Positions 1 to 8,160 of a DNA stretch of 64,000 nt are shown here, piece after piece (within the stretch, counting starts at the first letter, position 1; every line of letters starts with the position of its first letter). Source of the DNA: an uncultured Myxococcales bacterium (GTDB taxonomy: Bacteria; Myxococcota_A; UBA9042); NCBI GenBank assembly GCA_903840165.1, contig CAIMEY010000051.1, forward strand, positions 124,001 to 188,000, read 5' to 3'. The notes below the pieces were generated by a model. It was given only the letters and a program-made list of their open reading frames with translations. It ran no database searches and had not been told where the DNA came from. The position numbers and the translations under genes are program-made.

Positions 1-152
1 GAAATAGCTTATCTTTCTTAATCACGTCAGCCTCCGCGCGCCGTTGCGAATCGCGACCCGAATGGGCCATTGGCGCTGAAGGTCAGACGCGTGGCGTGGC
101 CGTTGGATCTACGGTCCCATCGACGGCAGCAAACGCTTAAAGTTTTAAGGTC

Positions 153-1865
153 TTAGCGCGCCGGCAGTCGAGACCCGGCAGGACCGCCCACGGGCGTCTG
201 CGGCAAAGTTGCGATGGCATGCGCAGGGTCGTCGTCGCGTACCTGCACGGAACGAAAGCGAACCTTGGCTCGGTACAGGTACAGGCCGAACAGCGAGAAA
301 CGGTCGCGGTCCACGTGGGCTGTCAGCACTTCCTTGCCACCGACCGATAAGTGCATGGTGCGATTCTCAATTTGCGCTCGCAGGTGCACCCACTGTCCCA
401 TGGGCAGGTCAGCATATGCCTGCATGACGGGCTCAATCTGACTGGCTGAATGGGCGCGTTTGAGCAGGACCGCGTCGCGCGCGACTTCGATCAAGTAATG
501 GTACGGATATTCGCCGTGGAAATTATTGCCTAAAATGAGGCCGGCCATGCCACTTTGCAGTTGGAGGTCCAGCTCGAAGGTCAAGTCATTCATCGGCAAT
601 TCGGACTTGATCAGGTAGTTGTAGTTGCGATCGCCGTTGCCGCGGATCTCGCCCTGACTAGCCCGCCACTGACCGCCTTCGTGCACGGTCCAATCATCAA
701 TACTTTCGCCGGAGAACAGGGAGATCCAGCCATTTTGCGGCCGACTCAGGTCGTGGATGTACACGCGCCACGCCGCTTCAAGGCTGCCCAGGTCTTCACC
801 AAAAGTGCCGCGAAAGGCCGCCTGCCCATCCTCCCCCTGACGAATCCTGCGAAAATACTGGGCAACCTGCTGCCGATGCAGGGGCGTATGCAGCAAGAAG
901 TCCAAAAGACCCCAACTTTCGGCATAGTAGATGTTCATCGACGCGCCAGAGAAACGGTCGGTCGGGGCGCGCAGCAAGGCCGGAAGGTCGACAAAGACGT
1001 TGTTGGCCATAGCGTTGGCGAGGTACGCCAGCTTGCCTTTGTTGACCGCGGGGATGCGAATGTCCGTGCCGGCGACGTCGAAGCTCCCCAAGTACTCGGC
1101 CATGCCTTCATCGAACCAAATCGGCCAGTTGCGCCGGGTGTAGCGACTGAAGTTGTGGTCGCCAAACTGCTCGCCCATCATGGCATGAACCAGTTCGTGA
1201 AAGTACAATTGCATTGAATTATTAAAGCGATACGTCACGACGGTTCGAGCACCGCCATCGTAATACCCGCCGTTGTTCACTAGGCCCGGCGCGTGTTGGC
1301 GAGCGTATTCCTGGTAGCGCTCCTGAGCCTCAAAGACAATGATTTGACTTGGCTTTGGTGTCGCGCTGACTTCAATCACCCGACTCAGTTCGGCGTGCGC
1401 CTGGGCGGAAAACGAATCGAGCTTGCCGAGCAGGTCAACCGCGTATTCATGGCGAGTATCTGTCAAAAGTGTAACCATTTTACCGGGATATCGGCGCAGC
1501 GGTTGGCGCCCGGCCTCGACCGACAGGTTGGCGTCAAACGGCGCAACCTGGGCCGAACCGGCGGCCATGGCCGGCCCGGGGACGAGTTCATCCCCAACAA
1601 ATTCTATTAATTCTAGTTCTTTGGACGCAGCTTCCTGCAGCGGCACGGCCTCGACGTGCAGGGGCGCGCTGGGTGGTGGGCGTGACGGCCCCTGAGTTGA
1701 CAGCGTCGCCCCGGCCACGGACTGGGCACCGGGCGACGAAGGAGTCATCCATTGCCATGGATCCTTTGCAAAATCCAAGCCAATGTCCGACGCCGCCCAC
1801 CCGAGCGTAGCCAGCGTCAGAGCTGCCATGGCCCGCATGGACCACAGCAACATCACTGGAAACAT
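153..1865 (-). CDS. Exported peptidase MA-like metalloprotease fused to a DUF1080 (LamG-like) domain
   Basis: Seen: a hydrophobic N-terminus typical of a signal peptide or anchor, a Pro/Ala-rich stretch, then a gluzincin-type zinc site HELVH (about residues 223-227 from this start) followed by a downstream glutamate in WFDEGMAEY, the pattern of peptidase MA/DUF1570-type proteins. The last ~170 residues (from about GWISLFSGESIDDW) resemble the DUF1080/3-keto-disaccharide hydrolase fold, a jelly-roll often used for sugar binding. Inference: a secreted or periplasmic metallopeptidase with a carbohydrate-binding or hydrolytic module. The ATG at 1865 is used; an in-frame TTG at 1886 has a nearer AGGA and is an alternative. 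The gene sits 363 bases downstream of the 2229-4374 minus-strand set and is probably transcribed separately. The substrate is unknown. Confidence 0.8.
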   Translation of the reverse strand: MFPVMLLWSMRAMAALTLATLGWAASDIGLDFAKDPWQWMTPSSPGAQSVAGATLSTQGPSRPPPSAPLHVEAVPLQEAASKELELIEFVGDELVPGPAMAAGSAQVAPFDANLSVEAGRQPLRRYPGKMVTLLTDTRHEYAVDLLGKLDSFSAQAHAELSRVIEVSATPKPSQIIVFEAQERYQEYARQHAPGLVNNGGYYDGGARTVVTYRFNNSMQLYFHELVHAMMGEQFGDHNFSRYTRRNWPIWFDEGMAEYLGSFDVAGTDIRIPAVNKGKLAYLANAMANNVFVDLPALLRAPTDRFSGASMNIYYAESWGLLDFLLHTPLHRQQVAQYFRRIRQGEDGQAAFRGTFGEDLGSLEAAWRVYIHDLSRPQNGWISLFSGESIDDWTVHEGGQWRASQGEIRGNGDRNYNYLIKSELPMNDLTFELDLQLQSGMAGLILGNNFHGEYPYHYLIEVARDAVLLKRAHSASQIEPVMQAYADLPMGQWVHLRAQIENRTMHLSVGGKEVLTAHVDRDRFSLFGLYLYRAKVRFRSVQVRDDDPAHAIATLPQTPVGGPAGSRLPAR

Positions 1866-2228
1866 GGGCTGTTCTTCGGTCGCCAACGTTCCTGCCTGTT
1901 GCAGCCACGGCCGGCCAGGACTGCAAGGTTTCAGCGCCTAAGTAGCGAATTGCTTGACTCAACAAGGTCGACGAGTCGTCTTTGGGCGAACAACGCCCTT
2001 GGCCGCAAGCGACACGGATCTAGCCTTGGAGTCTAAGGAAGGCGTTGTTCAGGTCAATTTTGCCCAGCGAGGGTGAAATTGACCAATCAACGAATCTGAC
2101 AGCGTTATTCGCCCAAGAGCTTCGAGTTGAGCGTTGCGCGTCGCTGACCGCCACGATGCCTGGGGCACCGCGCTCGCTCATCTTGCCTTCAGTCGGACAA
2201 AGCAAGAATCGCCATCGTATCAACGCTC
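1866..2228. other. Intergenic gap with an imperfect inverted repeat
   Basis: No convincing coding region on either strand. It contains two related segments in opposite orientation: TTTGGGCGAACAACGCC near 1980 and, on the other strand at about 2101-2117, TTGGGCGAATAACGCT, each flanked by loosely similar CTCAAC-containing sequence. This could be a degenerate palindromic repeat or a long hairpin between the minus-strand genes; no T-run follows it, so it is not a clear intrinsic terminator. Confidence 0.4.
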
Positions 2229-2912
2229 TTACGCATCCTCACTGCCACCGCGACGGGGTTTAGCACGCTTACGACGTCCGTGCGCCAGCGGCGGCGCAGG
2301 TTGGGCTTGGCGATCGCTGTCCGCGGGTTCCTGCCGCGGTTCAGCAGCAACCTCTTGTTCTTCTTGGGATTCTTCGTTCGGCAATGGCTCAAAATCCAGG
2401 GGATGATACCCCTGCACTCGGTCAACCGCAGCAAAGGCCACCTCATTGAGTTCGCGGTGAATGGCTTCAAACCATCGACCAAACCCTTCCTGATCAAGGA
2501 GTTGAAACGGCGTGGCCGCAAAGAACGACAGCTGCGGCGGCGGTCCCGGCACAAACAGCAGTTGCCCCAGCCCCAGGCGCGCATTGCAGCGGTCCACGGC
2601 CAAGAGACCCGCTTCGGGTCTTTCCATGCCGTGACACAGCAAAACCGTCACATGCAGGCGGGGTTGGCCCAGGCGCAGCGACAAGCCAACGGCCACCTGC
2701 CAAGTCCGACCAAAGAGCCGATAGCCAACCAGTCCCTGATCGTCGCGGATGTCGGGCTCGAAACTGAGGGACAAATCCTCAAGCCAACCGCGAAGTTGCC
2801 GCCAGTCATGTTCGGACACATCCGACGCCATGGCCGGAATCGCGTCGCTGACAACGGCCTGGCGCACAAACGTCGCAGTTTCCTCGCCTGATTTCTTCTT
2901 AGATTTGGACAT
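2229..2912 (-). CDS. Unknown protein, YbjN/secretion-chaperone-like fold (paralogue of its neighbour)
   Basis: A soluble protein of about 227 residues with a Lys/Ser-rich start, a ~130-residue globular region (from DWRQLRGWLEDL to WFEAIHRELNEVA) and an acidic then basic, Pro-rich, probably disordered tail. The alternation of short strands and a final helix, with a central 'LAVDRCNARLGLGQLLFV' segment, resembles YbjN/type III chaperone-like domains, and the upstream gene product has the same pattern; this is a fold-level inference, not a family match. The ATG at 2912 overlaps the end of the upstream gene by 14 bases, indicating translational coupling; an in-frame ATG at 2942 is an alternative start. 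Function unknown. Confidence 0.65.
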   Translation of the reverse strand: MSKSKKKSGEETATFVRQAVVSDAIPAMASDVSEHDWRQLRGWLEDLSLSFEPDIRDDQGLVGYRLFGRTWQVAVGLSLRLGQPRLHVTVLLCHGMERPEAGLLAVDRCNARLGLGQLLFVPGPPPQLSFFAATPFQLLDQEGFGRWFEAIHRELNEVAFAAVDRVQGYHPLDFEPLPNEESQEEQEVAAEPRQEPADSDRQAQPAPPLAHGRRKRAKPRRGGSEDA

Positions 2913-3393
2913 CTTTGGCCCGTCGTTTGCGCGGTCGCACATGTTGGGCCCAGGAACGCGCCCGCAGCCTCAGCGTCAGGTCGATGCCCAAGGTCGCCAC
3001 TTCTTCGCGAAAGGCGTGCCAGGCATGGATAAACTGCTCGTAATTCAAAAGATTTGACGGCACCTCACCAGCGCAGCACAGGCGAAGCGGCGGATGGCGC
3101 AAGAACCAACGCCCGCGTTCAGCCTGATGATTGGCCAGGGCCAACGCTGCGCCAACATGGCTTAGGCGCTGCGGATTCACACAGAACGTCGTTGTCATGC
3201 GCAGCACCGCTAGGTCGTGCACCCAGGTCAGGTTGGCGCGCTGCAAATGCGAGCCGTAACGCACGACCACGGCCACCGGCTTATCGACCGGCCCGCGCCA
3301 TTCCACAGGCCCATCGCCCCCTTGCACCAGCCAGTCATGCAGTTGCTGGAGGTCAGGGCCGGGCCAAGTTTTGAGTTGAGCTTGCAAGGGCAT
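2899..3393 (-). CDS. Unknown small protein, likely YbjN-like, paralogous to the following gene
   Basis: About 164 residues, no signal peptide or membrane segment. The order of elements (DLQQLHDWL helix, hydrophobic strands, a 'LALANHQAERGRWFLR' segment, a C-terminal FIHAWHAFREEV helix) parallels that of the protein encoded just downstream, suggesting tandem duplication of a small fold such as YbjN. The N-terminal extension contains TTG and GTG alternatives (3408, 3402), but the ATG at 3393 is the first ATG. It starts 28 bases after the uracil-DNA-glycosylase-like gene ends, so the three genes probably form one transcript. Function unknown. Confidence 0.65.
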   Translation of the reverse strand: MPLQAQLKTWPGPDLQQLHDWLVQGGDGPVEWRGPVDKPVAVVVRYGSHLQRANLTWVHDLAVLRMTTTFCVNPQRLSHVGAALALANHQAERGRWFLRHPPLRLCCAGEVPSNLLNYEQFIHAWHAFREEVATLGIDLTLRLRARSWAQHVRPRKRRAKDVQI

Positions 3394-3420
3394 CGTTGTC
3401 ACACGCAAAAAATCATCTAT

Positions 3421-4374
3421 TTACTGTGGCTTTCTTGGATCTTTGAGACCCAGGCGGCCCATCACAGCGGTCAAGTCCGTCCACGTTTCGCGCTTGCGCG
3501 ATTCCACCGCCAGCAGGTCGCGCAGCCCCCAAGTCGGCATGGCCGGCACGCCTAGCAGTTCATGCCATTGTCCGCGCAGTTGCGCCAGAGGGGCCGTCTG
3601 CCGCAGCAAAGGTTGCGCCACAAACTCGCTAAAAAGTATGACAACTTCGGGGCGAACAATGTCGAACTGCTTGCGCAGCAAACCGGCGCACGCCGTTAGG
3701 ACTGGCCGCGGAACTGGCTGTTCTTCATCGCCCGGACACATGACAAGGTGCGTAAGCCAGATATCGTCACGCCCTAACCCCATGGCCGCCAACATCTTGG
3801 TGAACAGTTGCCCCGTCGCCCCCGTAAGCGCTTGACCTTGCTCTGAATCTTGGAAACTCGGTTGACCCAGGACCACCAGCAGGCGCGCACGCGGATTGCC
3901 CTGGCCAAAGACAAGTTGCGTCGGTGCGGTGCCACGCTCGCACCTCTGGCAGTCACCGATGGTCTGGCGCAAATTCGCCATCGTGGGAATCAACTGGGGC
4001 GGTGCGGCCTTGTCATTCGCGGGCCTGATGGTGGTCTGCCGTTGGACCGGCGGCATGATTCGGATCCTGTTGGAGTCGCTGACCGTCAGCGGACCAGTGA
4101 CCACGGGCGGTTGCGGACTGGGCCCCTTTGTCCCGCCTGGACTTGGGGCGCCACCAGGAAATGGTGAATTCTGCTTTTCCGGGCTAGTCGGTTGCGCCGT
4201 CTTCTCTGGCTGGAGCGGCGGCAGTGGATAATCGGCCGACAATTTGCGGTCAATGAACGCTGCGCCCGCGCTCACCTGCCAGCGCAGGGCTGCCGCAATT
4301 TGACCCATCAAAACGTAAGGATCTTCAGGCTCTTGCTGAGCTGGCGGCGGCAAATCGGCGCTGACTGTGTCCAT
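3421..4374 (-). CDS. Uracil-DNA glycosylase family 4-like protein with degenerate active-site motifs
   Basis: The C-terminal ~180 of 317 residues align by eye with family 4/5 [4Fe-4S] uracil-DNA glycosylases: a CxxC at 142/145, a third Cys at 213 (VMCPGDEEQ, where KCRPPxNR is usual) and a fourth at 229, matching the four cluster ligands, plus LTGATGQLFTKML, the RPEVVILFSEFVAQ helix-strand and the RGQW segment. The catalytic motif A, normally GEAPGxxE, reads GQPSFQDSE (170-178), and the HPxxLL motif B reads TWGLRDLL (281-288) with no histidine. Inference: the fold and cluster are kept but classical uracil excision may be lost or altered. The N-terminal ~130 residues are Pro-rich and poorly conserved in appearance. 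The ATG at 4374 is preceded by AAAAGGG. Confidence 0.78.
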   Translation of the reverse strand: MDTVSADLPPPAQQEPEDPYVLMGQIAAALRWQVSAGAAFIDRKLSADYPLPPLQPEKTAQPTSPEKQNSPFPGGAPSPGGTKGPSPQPPVVTGPLTVSDSNRIRIMPPVQRQTTIRPANDKAAPPQLIPTMANLRQTIGDCQRCERGTAPTQLVFGQGNPRARLLVVLGQPSFQDSEQGQALTGATGQLFTKMLAAMGLGRDDIWLTHLVMCPGDEEQPVPRPVLTACAGLLRKQFDIVRPEVVILFSEFVAQPLLRQTAPLAQLRGQWHELLGVPAMPTWGLRDLLAVESRKRETWTDLTAVMGRLGLKDPRKPQ

Positions 4375-4858
4375 GGTGCCCTTTTCCCGGCGAATTCAAG
4401 CTAATGCGTCCCATTTGGCGGGTCTGGCTAGCAGGTCACTGGCCCGCGCCAGGAGCCTCGCAAGGGCGCACCCAAAACGCACAGGACCCTGCGCCAATGC
4501 CCGGCCGCAACGGTCAGCAAGCCATGTTGGCACTTTGGCCCGAGCGAAGCCAGCGCCGGACGCGCACCTATGAAAAACACAAAGAACAGGGCGCGAGCAC
4601 GCCGCGTTCTTCCCAGGCAAGTTATTGTTTTTATTTTAGTATATCCGCGACGTCGCCCCCAGTCGGCCTGCCCAGACGGTGGCCGATTGCGGGCGAGCCA
4701 TAGATGTGGCATGGCTACGGTAGGCACCGCCCTCTGACCAAGCGCGGCGCCCCGACGCGGGCGGACGTGCCCAGCCCGATGGACGGTCAACGCTGGGTGG
4801 CCCAGCACGATCGACCGCGTCAGACCTTGGCCCCCCCTCCCCCCGCAGGAACATCGCC
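4375..4858. other. Divergent intergenic region upstream of dapF
   Basis: This 484-base gap separates the minus-strand UDG-like gene from dapF. No supported coding region. An AT-rich island in otherwise GC-rich DNA lies at about 4620-4646 and reads TATACT on the minus strand (4638-4643), a possible -10 element, but no good -35 is visible at the right distance. An AGGA lies just before dapF. Confidence 0.35.
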
Positions 4859-5719
4859 ATGCGCGTCGAGTTCGAAAAACTACACGGAATTGGTAATGAT
4901 TTTGTGGTGATCGACGGCCGCAGTCTGGCCGTGTCGTGGGCAGGCACCTTGGGCCAAACACTCTGTGACCGGCACAAGGGCATCGGGGCCGACGGCCTAC
5001 TGATTTGGCGCGACACCGGCGCTGGCCCATCTATGGAAGTCATCAACGCCGACGGTTCGGTCGCCGAGATGTGCGGCAACGGTTTGCGATGCTTTGTCAA
5101 GTACTTACTGGACAACCACTACCCAAAGCTGGCCGCGATCACGGTGCAAACGGGGGCCGGACCCCTGTCCTGCGAGGCGCAGCGCGACCCCAGCGGCCGG
5201 GTGCAAAGCGTGGCCGTGAAGATGTCGGCACCGCAGTGGCAACCTGAGGCAATTCCCTTGTTAGCCCAAGGACCTTTACTTGATGCGCCGATACAAATCC
5301 TGGCGCAATCGGTCCGACTGACCGCGCTCAATACCGGCAATCCCCATGGTGTGACCTTCGACCGCGTGACCGAGGCCGATCGCCTACGCCTGGGTCCTGC
5401 CCTGCACGATCACCCAATGTTTCCGGCGCACGCCAACATCGAATTCGCCCGCCGCGTGGTCGACGCACTCGGCGATGTCTCCTTTGATCTCGATGTGTTC
5501 GAACGGGGCTGCGGCTGGACTCAAGCTTGTGGGACCGGCGCCACGGCTACTGTCCTTGCCGCCGTCCGCCTTGGACTGGCCCCGGCAGAAAAAGCAATTG
5601 CCGTTCGTTTACCCGGTGGTACCTTACACATCACCGTTGATCGCGACGGCATCGCCACCATGCGTGGGCCCGCTGTCTTTGTGTATTGCGGGCAGATCGA
5701 GGTCCAAAGCAGTGTCTGA
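4859..5719 (+). CDS. dapF: Diaminopimelate epimerase
   Basis: Converts LL- to meso-diaminopimelate in the cytoplasm, the last step before use for lysine and peptidoglycan. At 286 residues it has the normal family length. The start carries the family N-terminus FEKLHGIGNDFVVID, and both catalytic cysteines of the cofactor-independent racemase pair are present in MCGNGLRCF and QACGTGA; the GNPHGV-type loop is also visible (NTGNPHGVTF). The start ATG is followed directly by conserved sequence, so it is secure. It stands alone, 182 bases before the kinase gene, with a divergent neighbour upstream. Confidence 0.97.
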   Translation: MRVEFEKLHGIGNDFVVIDGRSLAVSWAGTLGQTLCDRHKGIGADGLLIWRDTGAGPSMEVINADGSVAEMCGNGLRCFVKYLLDNHYPKLAAITVQTGAGPLSCEAQRDPSGRVQSVAVKMSAPQWQPEAIPLLAQGPLLDAPIQILAQSVRLTALNTGNPHGVTFDRVTEADRLRLGPALHDHPMFPAHANIEFARRVVDALGDVSFDLDVFERGCGWTQACGTGATATVLAAVRLGLAPAEKAIAVRLPGGTLHITVDRDGIATMRGPAVFVYCGQIEVQSSV

Positions 5720-5901
5720 CGGCCCTTAGCTGCCTTGGCGTGCCCAGCGCCTAGACTGCCTGAGTCGGGCCTGCCGCCATTGTGCAAGTTGTTCCGCGTT
5801 CTTGCGCTGCTGAAATCGCCGGCTGTGCAAGGTGGCTTTGCAACCGGATCATCCTGGTGCATGCTGCGTGACCTTGGGCCAAGAAGGCTCTAGGCAGGTC
5901 G

Positions 5902-7197
5902 ATGGCTTCGGTCCACCAACGCTATCGAATTCTCAGCAAGATTGACGCCGGCGGTATGGCGGAGATCTACAAAGGCGTCGCGATTTCCATCGAAGGCTTT
6001 GAGAAGCCCGTGGCGATCAAGCGCATCCTGCCCAACCTTTGCCAGAACGAACAGTTTGTCACGATGTTCCTGGACGAGGCGAGGCTGTGTATGCAGCTCA
6101 ACCACGCGTCCATCGTGCAGATTTTCGACATCGGCAAGGTCGACGACACCTACTTCCTCGCCATGGAAATGATCGACGGCTGGAATCTGCGCCGCGTCAT
6201 GCAGAAGGTCCTTGATCGCAACGCTTATTTCCCGGTTCCGATTGCCTGCTACTTGGCCATGGAAATCGCAAAGGCACTGGCCTATGCCCATGAAAAGACT
6301 GGGCCTGATGGTCAATCCCTCGGCATTGTCCACCGCGACGTGTCTCCGCCAAACGTGCTTTTGTCCAAGCAGGGTGAAGTCAAGCTGACGGACTTTGGCC
6401 TCGCCCGCGCCGTGTCTAACGCGCAGGTGTCGGATCACGGCATTGTCAAAGGGAAATACGCGTACCTGTGTCCGGAAGCCGTCGAGGGCAAGGTGGTCGA
6501 TCCGCGCGCGGACGTATACTCCACCGGCATCATCCTCTGGGAATTGCTGTGTGGGCGGCGGTTGTTCGCGGGCAAGACGGACGGCGAGACCATCGACCTT
6601 GTGCGCAAAGGCGATATCGCCAAACCAAGCTCGATTCGCACCGATGTCGACCCGGAACTGGATCGCATTGTGCTGCGCGCCCTGGCCAAGAACGTCAAGC
6701 GCCGCCATCAGAGCGCCCGCGAACTGGAACAGGAATTGGCCGCGTTTCTCTTTAAATTCAACTTGCGCGTCACCGGCGCGGACCTTGCGACCTTTCTGCG
6801 CGATCTTGATGCTGGCAGTGAGACCCAAGTTCTTGATGTTCCGACTATTCTTCGCGCAGAGTTAGAAGAGCAAGTGCGTATTGGTCGCCTCGATCCAACG
6901 CTGGGCCAAGTCCCTCTGCGATCGAGCGACCTCAAGACGCAATCCGCGTCGCGGTTTGGCGTGGACGCAGTCCTGCAAAAACTCAGCGATATTCCGCTTG
7001 ACGAAATGGCAGAAGCCCATGGGCAAGGCAGCCTAGCCGACCGCCTCGAAGGGAGCGAAAAGAGCGGCAGCAGCCTGCAGCGAAAGTCGGCCAAGACCAA
7101 GGCGGCAGCGGGTAAACCCTTTCCATCATGGGCAATTGCAGCAGCCGGAGCCGTCGCGGTCCTGGCCGCATTGGCTTGGTTTTTCACGCATAAATAG
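5902..7197 (+). CDS. Eukaryote-type Ser/Thr protein kinase, single-pass membrane anchored
   Basis: The kinase domain occupies about residues 8-280: a glycine-rich loop (DAGGMAEIY), ATP-binding Lys40 in VAIKR, the catalytic loop HRDVSPPN at 144-151 with Asp146, and DFG at 164-166. All catalytic residues are present, so it should be active. A ~100-residue Ser/Ala/Lys-rich juxtamembrane linker leads to one hydrophobic segment near the end (about 409-427) and a three-residue tail, so the kinase faces the cytoplasm and has no extracellular sensor. The HRDVSPPN form and layout are common in Myxococcota. The ATG at 5902 has GGCAGG upstream. The neighbouring genes do not reveal a substrate. Confidence 0.93.
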   Translation: MASVHQRYRILSKIDAGGMAEIYKGVAISIEGFEKPVAIKRILPNLCQNEQFVTMFLDEARLCMQLNHASIVQIFDIGKVDDTYFLAMEMIDGWNLRRVMQKVLDRNAYFPVPIACYLAMEIAKALAYAHEKTGPDGQSLGIVHRDVSPPNVLLSKQGEVKLTDFGLARAVSNAQVSDHGIVKGKYAYLCPEAVEGKVVDPRADVYSTGIILWELLCGRRLFAGKTDGETIDLVRKGDIAKPSSIRTDVDPELDRIVLRALAKNVKRRHQSARELEQELAAFLFKFNLRVTGADLATFLRDLDAGSETQVLDVPTILRAELEEQVRIGRLDPTLGQVPLRSSDLKTQSASRFGVDAVLQKLSDIPLDEMAEAHGQGSLADRLEGSEKSGSSLQRKSAKTKAAAGKPFPSWAIAAAGAVAVLAALAWFFTHK

Positions 7198-7310
7198 GCC
7201 AGCCACCCTCGCGTCGTCCTAGCTCGGCATGACCCTGCAGGATGCGTTTGGCAACCAAGTTCCCGCGCCGGCGCCGTTGCAGCGCGGACATGAGCACCAC
7301 AAGGAGTCCG

Positions 7311-7964
7311 ATGAAGTTCTTCCTCGACACCGCCGACGTCGGCGAAATCAAAAAAGCATTGGCGTGGGGCGTCTTAGATGGCGTCACGACCAATCCTTCC
7401 TTGGTCGCCAAGACGGGCCGACGCTTTGAGGATGTGCGCGCCGAAATCCTGAGCCTTGTCACCGGGCCGGTATCGCTCGAGGTGACGCGCATGGATCTGG
7501 ACGGCATGATGAGTCAGGCCCATGAATTACGCGCACTTGGCCCTCAGGTCGTCGTTAAGTTGCCGCTAACCCGCGAAGGGATCGCCGCCTGTAAGGCCTG
7601 CAGCGACGCCGGAATTCCCACCAACGTCACGCTGTGCTTTTCCGCCAATCAGGCGCTGCTGGCAGCCAAAGCGGGCGCTACGTACATTTCGCCCTTTGTC
7701 GGGCGCCTGGACGACATCTCCATGGATGGCATGAAGTTGATTGAGGATATCGTCACGATCTACCGCAACTATAACTTCCGCACGCAGGTCCTGGTCGCAT
7801 CGACGCGCAGCCCAGTGCACATCCTACAGGCGGCCCGCCTAGGTGCCCACGTCAGCACGATCCCGTTTGCCGTCATGGACCAGCTGTTCAATCACCCGTT
7901 GACCGATCTGGGCAATGAGAAATTCCTCAAGGATTGGGCAAAGGTCCCTGGCCAAGCAGGATAA
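7311..7964 (+). CDS. tal: Transaldolase, small TalC/FSA-type
   Basis: A 217-residue class I aldolase of the compact MipB/TalC family, acting in the pentose phosphate pathway on sedoheptulose-7-phosphate/glyceraldehyde-3-phosphate. The Schiff-base lysine is Lys83 in VVVKLPLT. The positions that separate transaldolases from fructose-6-phosphate aldolases carry Glu57 (SLEV) and Phe129 (SPFVGR) rather than Gln and Tyr, which favours transaldolase activity; this rests on recalled active-site comparisons. The ATG at 7311 follows AAGGAG at ideal spacing and begins the conserved MKFFLDTAD, so the longer upstream frame (from 7242) is not used. Confidence 0.93.
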   Translation: MKFFLDTADVGEIKKALAWGVLDGVTTNPSLVAKTGRRFEDVRAEILSLVTGPVSLEVTRMDLDGMMSQAHELRALGPQVVVKLPLTREGIAACKACSDAGIPTNVTLCFSANQALLAAKAGATYISPFVGRLDDISMDGMKLIEDIVTIYRNYNFRTQVLVASTRSPVHILQAARLGAHVSTIPFAVMDQLFNHPLTDLGNEKFLKDWAKVPGQAG

Positions 7965-8160
7965 GCGCAGTTGCCTCAGCGACATCCGCTCCCCAGTGAC
8001 GGTGTGGCGCTGGTCGATGAGCGAGACCTTGGCACTGACGCGCCAGCAACGCGGAGATGCTTCGGAAAATTACCAACAACCTCAAGGCTTTAAGCCAGCA
8101 GAGGTTATCTACTAGGGCGGTCAAAGGCAGCCGAGACCACTAGTTTGCCCGGGGGAATGC

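Noticed and set aside
1..152. Possible gene fragment at the left edge
   Set aside because: No open frame with coding character enters the window there.
5890..6828. 312-codon open frame on the minus strand opposite the Ser/Thr kinase
   Set aside because: It is the antisense shadow of a clearly conserved kinase; its protein has no recognisable domain and arises from GC-rich third positions.
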